From assembly GCF_000188695.1 (NCBI RefSeq), contig NW_004754921.1:979782-1000706 (forward strand): 20,925 bases of DNA, given 5' to 3'. Source of the DNA: Salpingoeca rosetta (taxonomy: Eukaryota; Opisthokonta; Choanoflagellata; Craspedida; Salpingoecidae). Of the stretch, positions 1-10,397 are shown in pieces. How positions within the stretch are numbered: position 1 is the stretch's first letter; the number at the start of each line of letters is the position of its first letter. A program made the translations under genes and the position numbers. The notes beneath the pieces are model-generated. The model saw nothing but the letters and a program-made list of their open reading frames with translations, made no database searches and was not told where the DNA came from.

Positions 1-87
1 CATGCCACTACCACTGACCTGCTTCTTGTTCTTCCACTCACCACCCACCACCATCACCGTTGACCATTTTGTGTGTCCTCGCAACAG

Positions 88-123
88 CCTGAGGAGTTCC
101 AGGCCGTGCAAGCAGAGGAGTGA
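88..123 (+). CDS. Probable terminal exon of a gene entering from the left
   Basis: Seen: a pyrimidine-rich stretch (about 21-80) leads into an acceptor ending in CAACAG at 82-87. It is followed by an open frame reading PEEFQAVQAEE and a TGA at 121-123. The acidic, helix-prone tail and the good acceptor suggest the last exon of a plus-strand gene whose body lies outside the window. Nothing can be said about its function from 11 residues. The phase is assumed to be 0; other phases cannot be excluded without the upstream exon. Confidence 0.4.
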   Translation, partial: PEEFQAVQAEE

Positions 124-1582
124 ACGCGTCTGCGCGCTCACGTGACATGGGCTGATTCTTTGCGGTTGATGTTTCTTGTTCATGTACACAAATACGTCCC
201 TACATACACGCGCAGTACAATGGTGAACAAAACAGAAGTGGTGGCAATGAAAGAGGCATGGCGCGTTCACAGCGGGACGAGCGACGAGCACAGCACAAAC
301 GGTGGAGCAATATCAACAACACGCAGAGGACAGCGCGGGTGGGCACGCCCACGATGGCCAGGGCGAAAGGAAGGTCACGAAAGAAATAAAAAAAAAGGAA
401 GCAAGAAGAGAAGCAAGGCATGCATGGAGGCAGCATGCGGGCAGCATGCGGGCAACTCTTGTACAGTGCAAGGTGTCACCGTTCATGTCACACACCAAAG
501 CCAACGACGAGTGCATAATAAAACACGGGGGTGGTTGGTGAGGAATAACGGGGAGTCACAAGGAAAACCGAGCACGGGTTGTCACATCACATCGTAGTGT
601 CACATCAGTGGTTGTGTTCGGGTCAACGCATGACGTCATCACACACGAATCACGCTATCACGTGCGTGCTTCAGTAAAGTGGAGACGCACGCGCTCAGGA
701 CTGATGACAGGCGGCCACACATTCGACTGTTTCGTGCATTTTGTCATCGTTCCACTGTATTCAGTCGTGAAGGCAAGCAGCGGCAAGCAATTAGCGACCT
801 CAATCGCTTCCGCGAACCAACTGCCACCTCAGGTGGCACGGAAGCCTGGAAGCAGATCGCAAGCGATGGCGACGACACCAATGACAGCAACGATAGCAAC
901 GTTGGAAACGAAGTGACATGAACGCTTTTGGAAAAACAAAAAACAATCAAGCAAACAGTAGCAAAAGAAGCAAATCGGGGCGTGGACCTGAGCTCAGACA
1001 CATCGACATGATGTCTGTGTCACAAGCGCCTCACGCACAAGCACGAGAAAAAGAAAAGAAAGAAACATGCGCGTACGCACACGCACACATACGCACACAT
1101 ACACACACGCACACACATACACATACACATACACACACGCACACACAATTGGGTGGGCTTTCAATTTTGAAAGCATCCAGCGACAGGTTGCGACAATAGG
1201 ACCAGCACCGCCAACATCGAGAGAGTAAGTTGAAGAAGGAGACAACAGGACAAACGGCACGCCTTTGGAGAAGCACAAACACAAGTACACAAAGGACAAA
1301 ACGCCGAACATGAATGAATACAGAAAAAAAAAAGAAAACACAACCACACGTGCACAGACACGCACACGCGCGCACACACGTTAACAAACAAAACAAAGGC
1401 CGGTGCTGGCCCTCATGCGCAATCGCACTGGTGTTGATTCCGCAACAAACCAAACCAAAAAAAAGGTGAGTGCTCCAACTTTGGAGTCACTGAGGAAAAG
1501 AAGAAGGGGGCGAATCAGACGTGGCACGCAATACAAACGATGGAAGGTGGCGGTCGACTAGAACCAAGGCACCATCAAACCA
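124..1582. other. Convergent intergenic region, no gene recognised
   Basis: This 1.46 kb separates the end of the plus-strand exon on the left from the 3' end of gene D on the minus strand. I see no convincing exon on either strand; the open frames here are short and of repeat or biased composition. Possible plus-strand poly(A) signals AATAAA lie at 385-390 and 517-522. A perfect CRE-type palindrome TGACGTCA is at 631-638. An imperfect (CA)n block with CGCACA and TACACA variants spans about 1077-1146. A-rich runs follow at about 1322-1336 and 1455-1464. Confidence 0.5.
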
Positions 1583-3172
1583 TCAAGTGTGAAAGACGCC
1601 ACAAAAGCCATCCCTCCTCCTCCTTCCCCTGGTTGTCCCCGCTTGACTTGGCATCAGCCACGGCGGTGGGAACGGTTCCGCCGAAAGGCAGCCCTCGCCT
1701 GCGCAAAGCCGCGGCGGTGGCTCGTCAGCGGGTGTGTCCGCTGCAGCAGGCGCCCTGCACACAATAGAAAAACACGCGCGCGTGGTGTAACAACACATAG
1801 GAAGCAAGGATGAGATCACACGCACATACACACATGCACACATGCACACACACATGCACACACACACACACATATATATGCACACATGCACACACACACA
1901 CATGCACACATGCACCCACGTTGAGCGCTGGACGTGATGTGGGCGGAGCGACACTTCCTGCTTGTGCCACACGAACTCTTGTTCTGCTTTGAGCCACGAC
2001 GATTCTGGCATGCTGAAAAGGGGGGTGGCGGCGAGTGGCGGCTTGCTGTATGACAGAGAGGGAAGAGGAACAGCGTGGTGGACAGAAGGAACGTGGTGCA
2101 GCGTGGTGCAGCGTGGTGCAACGTGGTGGGAAGAGTCAATGGAAGAGTCAATTGGGGGAAGAGGGGACGCGAAGAAGCAATGGGCTGTGAGGCCGCACAT
2201 ACTCAGCACACAACGCAGCACCAAACACCAGTACCACCAGCAGCAGCAGCAGCACCACCACCACCACCAGCCATGATCAACAAGGGAAGGCGTACTTGAC
2301 CTTCGACGCTTGCGGCGCTTGCGGCGCTTGCGACGTCTGTTTCGATCACCACCATCGCGACGCCCGCCTCCACCACCGCCACCGCCGCCGCCACTGCCAC
2401 TGCCATTGTTTCCGTTGTGCGGGTGTCGTGCATCATCACCGTCATCATCATCATCGCCGCGTGTTCTGTGGAATGAAGCGGGTAGGCTTTGGACGGCCGC
2501 AGAGTGTTGAGGAGAGGATGTGGTGATGTCAACCTCAAGCATGTCATCATCGTCTGCTAGCTGGATCACGAAGGGGGCAATAAAGCCGACGACGAAGAAA
2601 GTGGCCAGCCTCTGCGCGTATGCAGCACGGGTTGGGACGCCCTCCCCTTTCCGAGCTTGACACCCTTGTGGGTATGGCGTGTGTCGATGCTGCACGTGGG
2701 CGATCTTCTTTGCGTGCGTCTTATTGCGGACTCCTTCCATGTTGATGTTGCCCAAGGGCTGGGCATGCTGGGAGCGGAAGAAGGGCTTCTGCTTGGCCTT
2801 GCTGTCATGGCTGCTGTTGTTGCTGTTCCGCGGGTTTCCGTGCGTGCCCCGCTGCGGTGGTTGCTTCTGCGGATCGTGGATTGAAGCGGCGTCAAACACA
2901 ACCCCTGCACGTACTTCCGGATGCAGATGCTGAAGTGGTTGCTGCTTCTTCTGCGAGTCATGCAGTGCATGCGTACACGAGAAGTGAGGGGAACGTAACG
3001 AGGCTCGCTTGCTTGGTCGCTCGCTTGCCTGGCGACATTGCCCACGGGTGCGGCAATCACATGTCCACATAACATGTCCACACACACACACATGTACAGA
3101 TGTACACACATGTACACACATGTACACACACATACATACACACACATGTCCACACACACACACATGTACACG

Positions 3173-3205
<33 letters not shown>

Positions 3206-3332
3206 CATACACACACACACGCGCACACACATGTACACACACCTGGGCAAGGGTGTTGACGGCCGGGGTAGGATGTGGGACGTTTGCCACAAATGGCATT
3301 ACCCGTTGGACGCAAGTCAGGCGATCGGCCAT
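1583..3332 (-). CDS. Gene D: 345-residue basic/acidic low-complexity orphan protein, four exons
   Basis: Model (transcript order): 3332-3243, 2950-2301, 2045-1920, 1754-1583, with intron phases 0, 2, 2 and TGA at 1583-1585. The start is the ATG at 3332, just upstream of a CAG|GTGTGT donor. All four exons stay in frame, and the acceptors at 2951, 2046 and 1755 have pyrimidine tracts. The protein begins [11 protein letters not shown]. It has a K/R/H-rich region (residues 80-135), a hydrophobic stretch [17 protein letters not shown] (146-162) running into DDDD, another Asp-rich patch (196-203), a Gly run (217-226) and a strong basic cluster with repeated KRR (235-246) that looks like a nuclear or nucleolar targeting signal. 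The C-terminus is Pro-rich. I do not recognise a family. A nuclear, nucleic-acid-associated protein is an inference from composition. The hydrophobic stretch could instead be a membrane segment. Exon 1 is the least certain part. Confidence 0.5.
1818..1916. repeat. (CA)n microsatellite in gene D intron 3
   Basis: Imperfect CA repeat with periodic ATGCACA and one TATATATG interruption. In the sense of gene D it is a GT-rich tract that starts directly after the GTGGGT donor at 1919. Confidence 0.85.
2094..2158. repeat. Short tandem repeats in gene D intron 2
   Basis: Three to four copies of a GTGGTGCAGC-type decamer (about 2094-2127) are followed by two copies of GGAAGAGTCAAT (about 2128-2152). 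They lie inside the intron between exons 2 and 3 of gene D and are in no coding frame I accept. Confidence 0.7.
3072..3242. repeat. (CA)n / ACATGTAC microsatellite in gene D intron 1
   Basis: About 170 bases of CA repeat with many ACATGTAC palindromic interruptions. On the minus strand this is a GT tract that starts at the donor of gene D exon 1 (GT at 3242-3241) and fills the first half of intron 1. Confidence 0.85.
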
Positions 3333-3510
3333 GGCCAGTTGCAATCACTGCTTTCTTCAAAGAACAAAGGAAAGGAAAGGAGAGGGGAAGGTGAGGCAAA
3401 GACGGCAGAAGCTGGAGCGCGTGCGGAGTCATCACCCGACGTGCACATCTTGTTCGAGGCTGGTCAACTCACCCAACCGCGGTCGTTCGCGGGCTTGTGC
3501 TGTTGTTTAC

Positions 3511-3575
3511 GTGCTCGCTTCAAGTTGCTCGCTCAAGCGCTCAAGGCGGTGCTCGCTTCGAGTTGCTCGCTCAAG
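3511..3575. repeat. Tandem duplication, 27-base unit, 38-base period
   Basis: The unit starting GTGCTCGCTTC and ending GCTCGCTCAAG occurs at 3511-3537 and 3549-3575 with one A/G difference. CGCTCAAGGCG lies between the copies. Its position 5' of gene D suggests a promoter-region minisatellite. Confidence 0.8.
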
Positions 3576-4476
3576 TGAGGCTTGTGGTATCTTGGGTGTT
3601 GCTGTTGGCTGACGGTGTTGACAACTTGTTCGCTGTGGCGGTGTCAGGGTGCCCTTCGTCGCAAGCCTTTCCTGGTGGAACCTGCCATCGCGGTGGTGAT
3701 GTGATGTGTGACATGAAACCAAAACAAACATCAACAAGGAAGGGTGGGGGCGGTCACATCCGATGGAAATGAAATGGTGACACAGCGAGAGCAAAGACAT
3801 GCAATTAGGGGGGGGGGGGATGAAAAATAAGGTGGGGGGCCAAGGGACAGGAGAGCGAACGAAGAACAGGAGAGAGAACGAAGATGCCGAAGAAGATCGC
3901 GTGCTTCTGCTTGCCTTTCTTCGTGTGCGGAGAAAGCTGACTTCGAGCTCTGCTTGGTGACGGTATCGTGTTGTGGAAAGTGGTGGTGGGTTGGGGTGGT
4001 TGGTTGTGAGGCAGCTGGCCTGCTTTTGTTTGGGTTGTTGTCGTGTACGCTCTGCTGTCAACGTTGACATGTCGAGCAGCTTGCGACAAGTGGTCCCAAA
4101 GCGGGGGCAACGCATGAGCAAGAGCTTGTGGAATTCGACCGAGTCGCTACGTGTTAGTGTGACATGTGGCATGCATGCACCACGACTTGCTCGCTCGCGG
4201 CGGGTGGGCGTTTGTATGTATTTCAACTCCTCAACTCAGTCGCATACCAAGCACAACCACGCACGCTGTGATGACGTGATGAGGATGTGACGTGGGAAAG
4301 AACAACAACATCAACAACAGCACCTCTGTTCCTTCTCGATCTTGTGATCTCGCTGTCTCACGCAACCTGTTCTCGACTTCCATCCACCCCACACTCTTAT
4401 CCATCCACCCTGTGTTTTTTTCCTCCTCCAACACCGGCCAACTTGCAGATGGGACTTGCCGTTTATGCCAGCCACA

Positions 4477-4478
<2 letters not shown>

Positions 4479-4522
<44 letters not shown>
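4479..4522. repeat. (CA)22 microsatellite 3' of gene A
   Basis: Uninterrupted CA dinucleotides about 95 bases beyond the stop codon of gene A, outside any modelled exon or intron. Confidence 0.9.
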
Positions 4523-4523
<1 letters not shown>

Positions 4524-4614
4524 GAAGCACACAACCTTCCCCCTCCCCTTCTCCCTCCTTCCCTCAACAACCACCCCTCACACACTGCACCAGAATGAAC
4601 AGCAGCCTCCACTC

Positions 4615-7600
4615 TCAGAAGAGCCACTGCATCAGGATCTTGTCTGGCGACAGGGTGCGGTAGTTGCTGTACTCGTGATACTCGATGGCCCGCTTTCGAA
4701 ACGCGGCATCGCTGTGGCCGCCACCAGTCGTGGTGTCCTGCTGCGGTGTGTGGATGACGCGGCAATGCAACGCACGTTGGAAAGTGAGACGTTGGAGGGT
4801 GAGACGTAGAGGGTTCACAGGACAGCTGCGTACTCTCAGCCCACGTCATCCAGTTTCAAGAGACACACACGCAATCACCACACCACTGCTCCCTCCCTCC
4901 CCTTGTTTCCCTTTCCCTGATCAACCCCAACCTACACACACACACACGCACGCACACACACACACGCTTCTTTTTTTCTTGTTCTCACCGCCATGACGAA
5001 GCGGTGATGTCGCGTCAAGAGCTCCGCGACTTCGGCCTTTACATGTTGCTGGAACGCTTGCTGTTTGTCTTGGGGAATGATGTAAGGGGTCAGCTCCACA
5101 GTCTCCCCGCATACCTGCACGCAAACAGCACAGGCAAGAGGAAGGTGTGAGGACACGCAGTTGACGTTACGAGAGTAACATGCCCTTAGCTGAATGGTGG
5201 GGTTTGTGTTAGTCAAATGCATTGTTGTCTTCCTTTCTCACCTGCAAGCGATTGCAGACGCCTGCTTGTGACTGCACGGCTGGGGCGCCACCGTACTCGC
5301 GTGCAATTCGAGCGATGTGTTGGTTAATCTCCCTCTCGTTCAAATAAGCGCTGAATATCACCTGCTCAATGTCTGCGTGTGTGTGCGCGTGTGTGTGTAC
5401 GTATGTGCGTGTACGTATGTGTGGGTGTGGGTGTGAGTGGGAGAATGAGGGTGGGAGTGACAGACAGGCAGACACACACACGCACACACACGCATGTACA
5501 CACGCATGTACACACGCACGTACTTGTGTGTGATAGCATATGCAAGAGTCTTCTGTTGCGGACGGGCTTGTTCTTTTTCGCCTTCACCAGCCGAATGCAA
5601 TGGATAATCCACGTGTCTGCGGGCAGGCCAGCCATTCGGATGAAAACGAGGGTAAGAAGGGCCAAGGCGATGCAGTGGTGGCATCCACGCACCCAAAGCA
5701 ACATCTATTCACACACATACAAGCACAACACACACACACATTCACACACAAACACACAACACACAACACATTCACACACACACATATACATTCGCACACA
5801 CACACACATACACATACACATACAGACACAGACAGACACACACACACACACACAGATATACCCCCCCCCCCCAAAAACACCCCACCTTTGTCAATGTATG
5901 AGGGCTTGGGACAGTTTTGCACGATGGCAGCCAAGGCGTCCCGCATTTCCTTGTTGTCCTTGCGACACGTATTGCACAGGAGCCGGGAGCGCCGAACCGT
6001 TGGCAACGGCCCGTTGCTGAGACCATCGCGCGCACGCACCCCTTCCGGCTTTTCCGTCACCTTCAGGCACACCAAGCATTGCATGGCTGCGTGACCGAGA
6101 GCCAAGCAAGCAAGCAAGCAAATGCATGCGACAGCGCAAGGGGAGGGCGTGGACGTGAGCAGCACGGAACAGAGACTGAGCCGGCGAGCGCACAGATACT
6201 CAGATAAAGCCGGCGAGTGTAGAGACAAAGTCAGCAAGCAAGTACAGAGACCGAGCCAGCAAGTACACAAACAGAGTCAGCATGGCGACCTAACCACCAC
6301 TCATCCAAAGAAAGAGCACCCACACTGGCGTGCCTTACGTTGGCGGCTTGTCGTTTGCCCTTGCGTCTGGTAAGTGGGCTGTTGCACCCTTTGCCCATCA
6401 ACAGCTTGGTCGCTGCCGCCACCGTCATCATCATCATCATCATCTAACAAGTTGACAGTGCTGGCATTGCCGTCCCCGTCACCACTGAGGACACTTGCTG
6501 CACTCTCGCTTTGGACGCTCACTGGCTGCTCGAACAGCGTGTCCAGCGCAGGTTCGTGCTGGCAGCAGCCTTTTGCTCCTCCACGTCCTGCAGTCCCCTG
6601 GACGGGGGAAAGCGCGCGCTGGCTTGCCGTGGCAGAACGCTGCTGGCTGGTAGCAGCGCTGCTATTGCTGTTGGTGCTGCTGTTGGTGCTGCAGTTCTTG
6701 TTGATGCTGCTGGTCCTGGTCCTGCTGCTGCTGCTGTTCCTGCTGCTGCTGCTGGCAGTTGCGTGGTGGTGCGTGGCCGAAGGGCGAGGCCTGCTGTGTT
6801 GAATCATGTGAGCGGAGTGCGACCCTGTCAGGCGTTGCGACGGCTGACCATGTTGCGATGCTTGTTGCTGTGCCATATCGATCAGGGGCAAATCCAGCGC
6901 AGACGTGCCCGAGAACTGGTCCTGAAACTCTCTGCTCGGGTATGGGTGGCTTGGCTCCGTTGGTTGTGTTGGAGATGCATGGAGCAGTGGTTGAAACTGC
7001 TGGTGGTGCTGGTGTTGCTGTTGTTGCTGTTGCTGGTGCTGTTGCTGTTGCTGTTGGTGGTGTTGCGAAGAAGCCGCTGTTGGCACCGATGGTTGGTACT
7101 GCTGCTGTTGGTGCCAGTCTTGTTGTTGCTGTGGTGGTTGTTGTTGTGGTGGTGGTTGTTGTGGCTGTTGCTGTGCGGTGGCGAGGGAGCTGCGAAGGCG
7201 CTCAGCAAAATAGGGCTCCTCGTTGCTGTTGCTGCGTTTGGGCAGCGGCGAGCGTGCGTCTTGTGTGGCATGCAGTGGGTGCCATGAGCCGCCAGGAAAA
7301 GGGCCAGGGAGAGTGACGTCGTGCGATGGGAGGTAACTGTTTGCGGCACTCACCGGCGGCTGCTCCGGCGCATCCACATCCCCACTTGATGAGCCCTGGC
7401 CCAACGTCGGGATATACTGCTGCTCGTATGGCATTTCATACAGTGGTAGTGGGGAGAGTCGCTGTGTTGCCTGCTGCTGCTGCTGCTGCTGTTGCTGCTG
7501 TTGCTGCTGTTGTCGTTGCAACTGCTGTTGTCGTTGCAACTGCTGTTGCTGTTGTTGCTGTTGTTGCTGTTGTTGCTGTTGTTGCTGGAACGGTGCACGT

Positions 7601-8003
7601 GGCATCGTTGTCGAGGTTGGCGAAGCCTCCGTGTCGGACACGGTTCGGTGTTGCGGTTGGTCTCGGGCCGGCACGTGCTGCGGGACCTGTTGCCGTGGCT
7701 GGAGAGGAGGTGCTGTGGCTTGATGGTACAGGGAAGAGGATGGAAGGAGTGACACGGTGCTCCAGGCCAAGTCCTCGCTTGGCCCCGCAGTTGCCTGCGC
7801 TTGCTGCTGCTGCTCCAACGTCTATCAAGCACAAGCACGGAGGTACAGACTTGGGGGATGAGGCTCTGAAGTCGCACAAGCCGCGTGACAATGCCCTCGC
7901 CGCAACGTACTCGCACCAGCAGCGTCAACAATGCCAGCACATGAGCATACATCAAGCAGTTTGCGAACCGCAAAAGGCAGCGTGGGTTCGCGTTGGTCTT
8001 CAT
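4615..8003 (-). CDS. Gene A: poly-Q GATA-like zinc-finger protein, about 779 residues, seven exons
   Basis: Model: 8003-7917, 7821-6339, 6086-5881, 5704-5524, 5372-5242, 5114-4989, 4740-4615, with phases 0,1,0,1,0,0. TGA is at 4615-4617. Exon 2 encodes a long Gln-rich, Ser/Pro-rich region (residues 30-523) with Q runs, His/Gln patches and an Asp run (LLDDDDDDD), typical of a transcriptional activator. Exon 3 gives a Cys4 finger: CLVC (527-530) and CNTCRK (561-566), with a 30-residue loop. Exon 4 gives a second module with CHHC (600-603) but only one later Cys (628), then a basic run. Exons 5-7 encode the C-terminal domain shared with genes B and C (IEQVIFSAYLNERE; then VCGETVELTPYI). Nuclear DNA binding is inferred from the GATA-like spacing; the TPLWRR core of true GATA factors is absent. 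Exon 1 (29 residues, ATG at 8003) is weak. The exon 3 donor is either 5880 or 5885; 5880 keeps frame with exon 4. Confidence 0.7.
5373..5523 (-). repeat. Intron with complementary GT and CA arms (gene A intron 4)
   Basis: In the gene A sense this intron starts GTACGTGCGTGTGTACATGC and continues GT-rich to about 5468. After a pyrimidine-rich middle it runs CA-rich (ACACATACGTACACGCAC...) to the CGCAG acceptor. The first and last roughly 50 bases are nearly reverse complements, so the whole intron can fold into one long stem. Confidence 0.8.
5705..5880 (-). repeat. GT-rich intron of gene A (intron 3) with homopolymer
   Basis: The full intron is GT-rich in sense. It begins GTGTTTTTGG, with a run of 12 G (C on the plus strand, 5861-5872), then imperfect GTGTGTAT units to the GAATAG acceptor. 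No other reading is supported here. Confidence 0.7.
7463..7587 (-). repeat. Coding CAG/CAA repeat (poly-Q) in gene A exon 2
   Basis: On the minus strand this is a mixed CAG/CAA tract encoding two long Gln runs broken by LQR insertions. The mixture of CAG and CAA codons favours selection for Gln at protein level. A second, shorter Q/H-rich block lies at about 7008-7056 and a third at about 7120-7180. Confidence 0.85.
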
Positions 8004-8086
8004 GGTCAGTCCCTTGGTTCGGGTAGTTGCTCATGCCTGACTGTGGGGCTGTGACGGGTCACGCGAACAATGTGCCTGCACTGCAT

Positions 8087-8179
<93 letters not shown>

Positions 8180-9101
8180 ACGGTGGAATCGATTTCATGA
8201 GCAGCTGCTCAGGCGTATCACACGATGACACATACAAAAACCTCTGCCGAGACACGACTCACCCCAACCAGCGCTCACGTCACAAACACCACATGCTTGC
8301 ATACACACCGAAGGCCTTGTTTCGTTGGTTGCCTTTGGAGCTTCGTGTAATACGCCAGGTGTCTGCTTCAGCAGGTCAACCTTGCTGTGGTCCAAAACAA
8401 AGGTAATGCGGTGTTGCAGGCGCTTGCAGTCGATTGCAGGTGTGGGAGTGTCGAACTGACGACGCTGTCTGCTCGTCCGTGGTCGGGTGCTGTTTGGTTG
8501 TTGTGTTCTTGTCTCGTCTATCCTTTGTTCTCTTCGATCTCTTTGCGTGCTCCCTGCTTTGCGTTTGTTCGTTTCGTCCGATGGTGATGCTCACAATAAC
8601 AAACGTGGCAAGAGAGAGAGAGAGGGGCGAGAGAGAGAGAGAGAGGACGCTGCTCTTTGCAAAGGTGTCCTGGCTGGGCTTGTGACCTTGTGGCGGTTTG
8701 TGTTTTGTCGACAAGCAGAGGGAATAAATGGGGATGTGTGTGTTTGCGTGTGTGTGTGTTTGCGTTGGCTGGTGTGCAGAGTCACGGACGGCGTCGAGGA
8801 TGACACATCACATCAAGAAGAAGCGTTAGGAACGCATTGCTCACGTCCATGTCACACGTGTGTCACGCAATCACGTCATCGCACTTTTCAAAGTCGTTGG
8901 ACTTTTCGACCAAGTTTGGTCTTTAATCGCGACAGGCATCAATTGCTGACGTCAGCGGAAACGGCGCGAGTCGCTGAGCTTGAGCTCACACACAACAACA
9001 ATACAACAGACGTCTCTCAACAGCACACACACACACACACACACACCAACAACACCAACACCAACGCGACAACCAGACCAACAACCAAGCGGGAAGCGAC
9101 A
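8004..9101. other. Intergenic region between gene B and gene A (gene A promoter side)
   Basis: This 1.1 kb holds a perfect (GT)45 tract at 8089-8178, a (GA)n-rich stretch at about 8611-8646, GT-rich bits at 8737-8762, an inverted repeat AAAGTC-GTTG-GACTTT at about 8890-8905, a 12-base palindrome GCTGACGTCAGC at 8945-8956 with a CRE core, and (CA)n at about 9027-9046 just beyond the gene B stop. I found no exon with acceptable signals, though an undetected 5' exon of gene A is possible. Confidence 0.5.
8089..8178. repeat. Perfect (GT)45 microsatellite upstream of gene A
   Basis: Ninety uninterrupted bases of GT, starting 86 bases upstream of the chosen gene A start codon. Alternating purine-pyrimidine DNA of this length is a classic Z-DNA-prone sequence, so an effect on the gene A promoter is possible. 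Confidence 0.95.
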
Positions 9102-9615
9102 TTAGCCAGCGGTGAGAAAGGCAATGTCTGCCACGTCCAGGTGTTCGTTGGCATAGCCATGAAGCAAACACATGCTGTGAAACGAGCGATCCTGCGGTGG
9201 CTCCTGTGGTGGCTCCTGCGGTAAGCTGGGCAACCTGCCACCACCATCATCCTCGTCATCGTCATCGTCATCGCCAGCGTGAGTGGTCCTCAAAGAAGTG
9301 GTGGCGGCGGTGGCGATCAGTGCCTTTTCAGCAAAGAACAGAACCCAAGAGGTGGGGTGGAGGGTGCTCGTGAGTGAGGTGCTGAGGTGGGGTGAAGAAG
9401 GTCATGTCAATCGTCAAAGACAGGCATGTTATGTTTGAGAATGCATTGAAACAGAAAACACAAGACGCCAAACGCCGCTGATTTGCATGCACCTTGTTGG
9501 CGCCGTTGAGCAAGTCTCGCACAATGAGCTTGGCACGTGAAAGGAACGCAGCAGTGGCTGCACGCGGCAGCACCAACGGGCCAACAGAGAACACTTGTCC
9601 ACGCACCTGCATGCG

Positions 9616-9665
<50 letters not shown>

Positions 9666-9756
9666 GTGGGCTGGTGAGTGGGGAGGCGCGGAAAGGGTTT
9701 AGGGGAAATGCAGGTGTTTGAATATCAGAAAGCAGTGACACAAGCACAAGATCAAG

Positions 9757-9792
<36 letters not shown>

Positions 9793-10363
9793 CACAGCAC
9801 AGCACAGCACAGCACAACCGAAATGCACCTTGATTGTAAAGATGGTGGTGGTGCTTGAATCACTCAAAGGCTTCGTCGCACGCGCAGAAGTTGCAGACGC
9901 TGTGTCGGTTGCACTCAATGTGTCTCCAGTCGCTGAAGATGCATGGCCCCTTGTTTCTTGCTGGTGTCGTGTTTTCGCGCATTCTTTCAGCAGGGCCGCG
10001 CGAACTGCTTCAAGATGCTTCTCCATCAACAGGGTGAAGCGCACGTGTACCATGTCTGCAGTGGCCACACGACATGTTGTGAGGGCATCAAGACAAGGGA
10101 GGAAACAACACCAGCCAGCCACTGAAAGCAGGCCCATATGACATGAACCTCAAGACGGAACAAGCCAAGTGCGCAGACGTATGCATTGGGCTCCTCACCT
10201 GAGCGGCAGTACAACTGCAGCACGCGCGATTTCCGCGCATCTTTCCACCGTTGCATCAGTTCTGCGAAGCATGCAGCAAACTTTGAGTGTGACTGAAGCA
10301 AAGAAGTGCCAAACGGTGCCACAGCATGCCGCACAAGGCACTCGCGACAATTGCAACCCACTT

Positions 10364-10397
<34 letters not shown>

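Larger units (their letters stand above)
3333..4614. other. Intergenic stretch between gene A and gene D
   Basis: This is 1.28 kb between the stop of gene A and the chosen start of gene D, so it should hold gene A's 3' flank and gene D's promoter. Contents: a 38-base-period duplication (3511-3575), a G run at 3809-3818, GAACGAAGA-type duplicated motifs near 3855-3883, and (CA)n at 4479-4522. One minus-strand open stretch at 4172-4049 beginning MPHVTLTRSDSVEF could be a small exon, with a GTACAC donor after it, but I could not chain it to any other exon. Otherwise I see nothing coding. Confidence 0.4.

Noticed and set aside
994..1453. Cys/Val and Thr/His repeat open frames across (CA)n and (GT)n tracts, here and throughout the window
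   Set aside because: Dinucleotide repeats are open as CVCV or THTH on both strands and are intronic or intergenic by the models given.
4049..4172. BTB/POZ-like call for the HKLLLMRCPRF segment
   Set aside because: Only about 25 residues are available and no other BTB strands or helices are found nearby.
4740..4825. Longer last exon of gene A starting at 4825 (including ALHCRVIHT)
   Set aside because: It needs a phase-2 donor. The CGCAG acceptor at 4741 is in phase 0 and matches the GTGAGA donor at 4988 and the arrangement in gene B.
6374..7752. Plus-strand Leu/Val/Ala-rich open frames opposite gene A exon 2
   Set aside because: They are the antisense of the CAG/CAA repeat (CTG/TTG) and lack protein-like variety. 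The minus-strand frame is a single 1.48 kb exon with valid splice sites.
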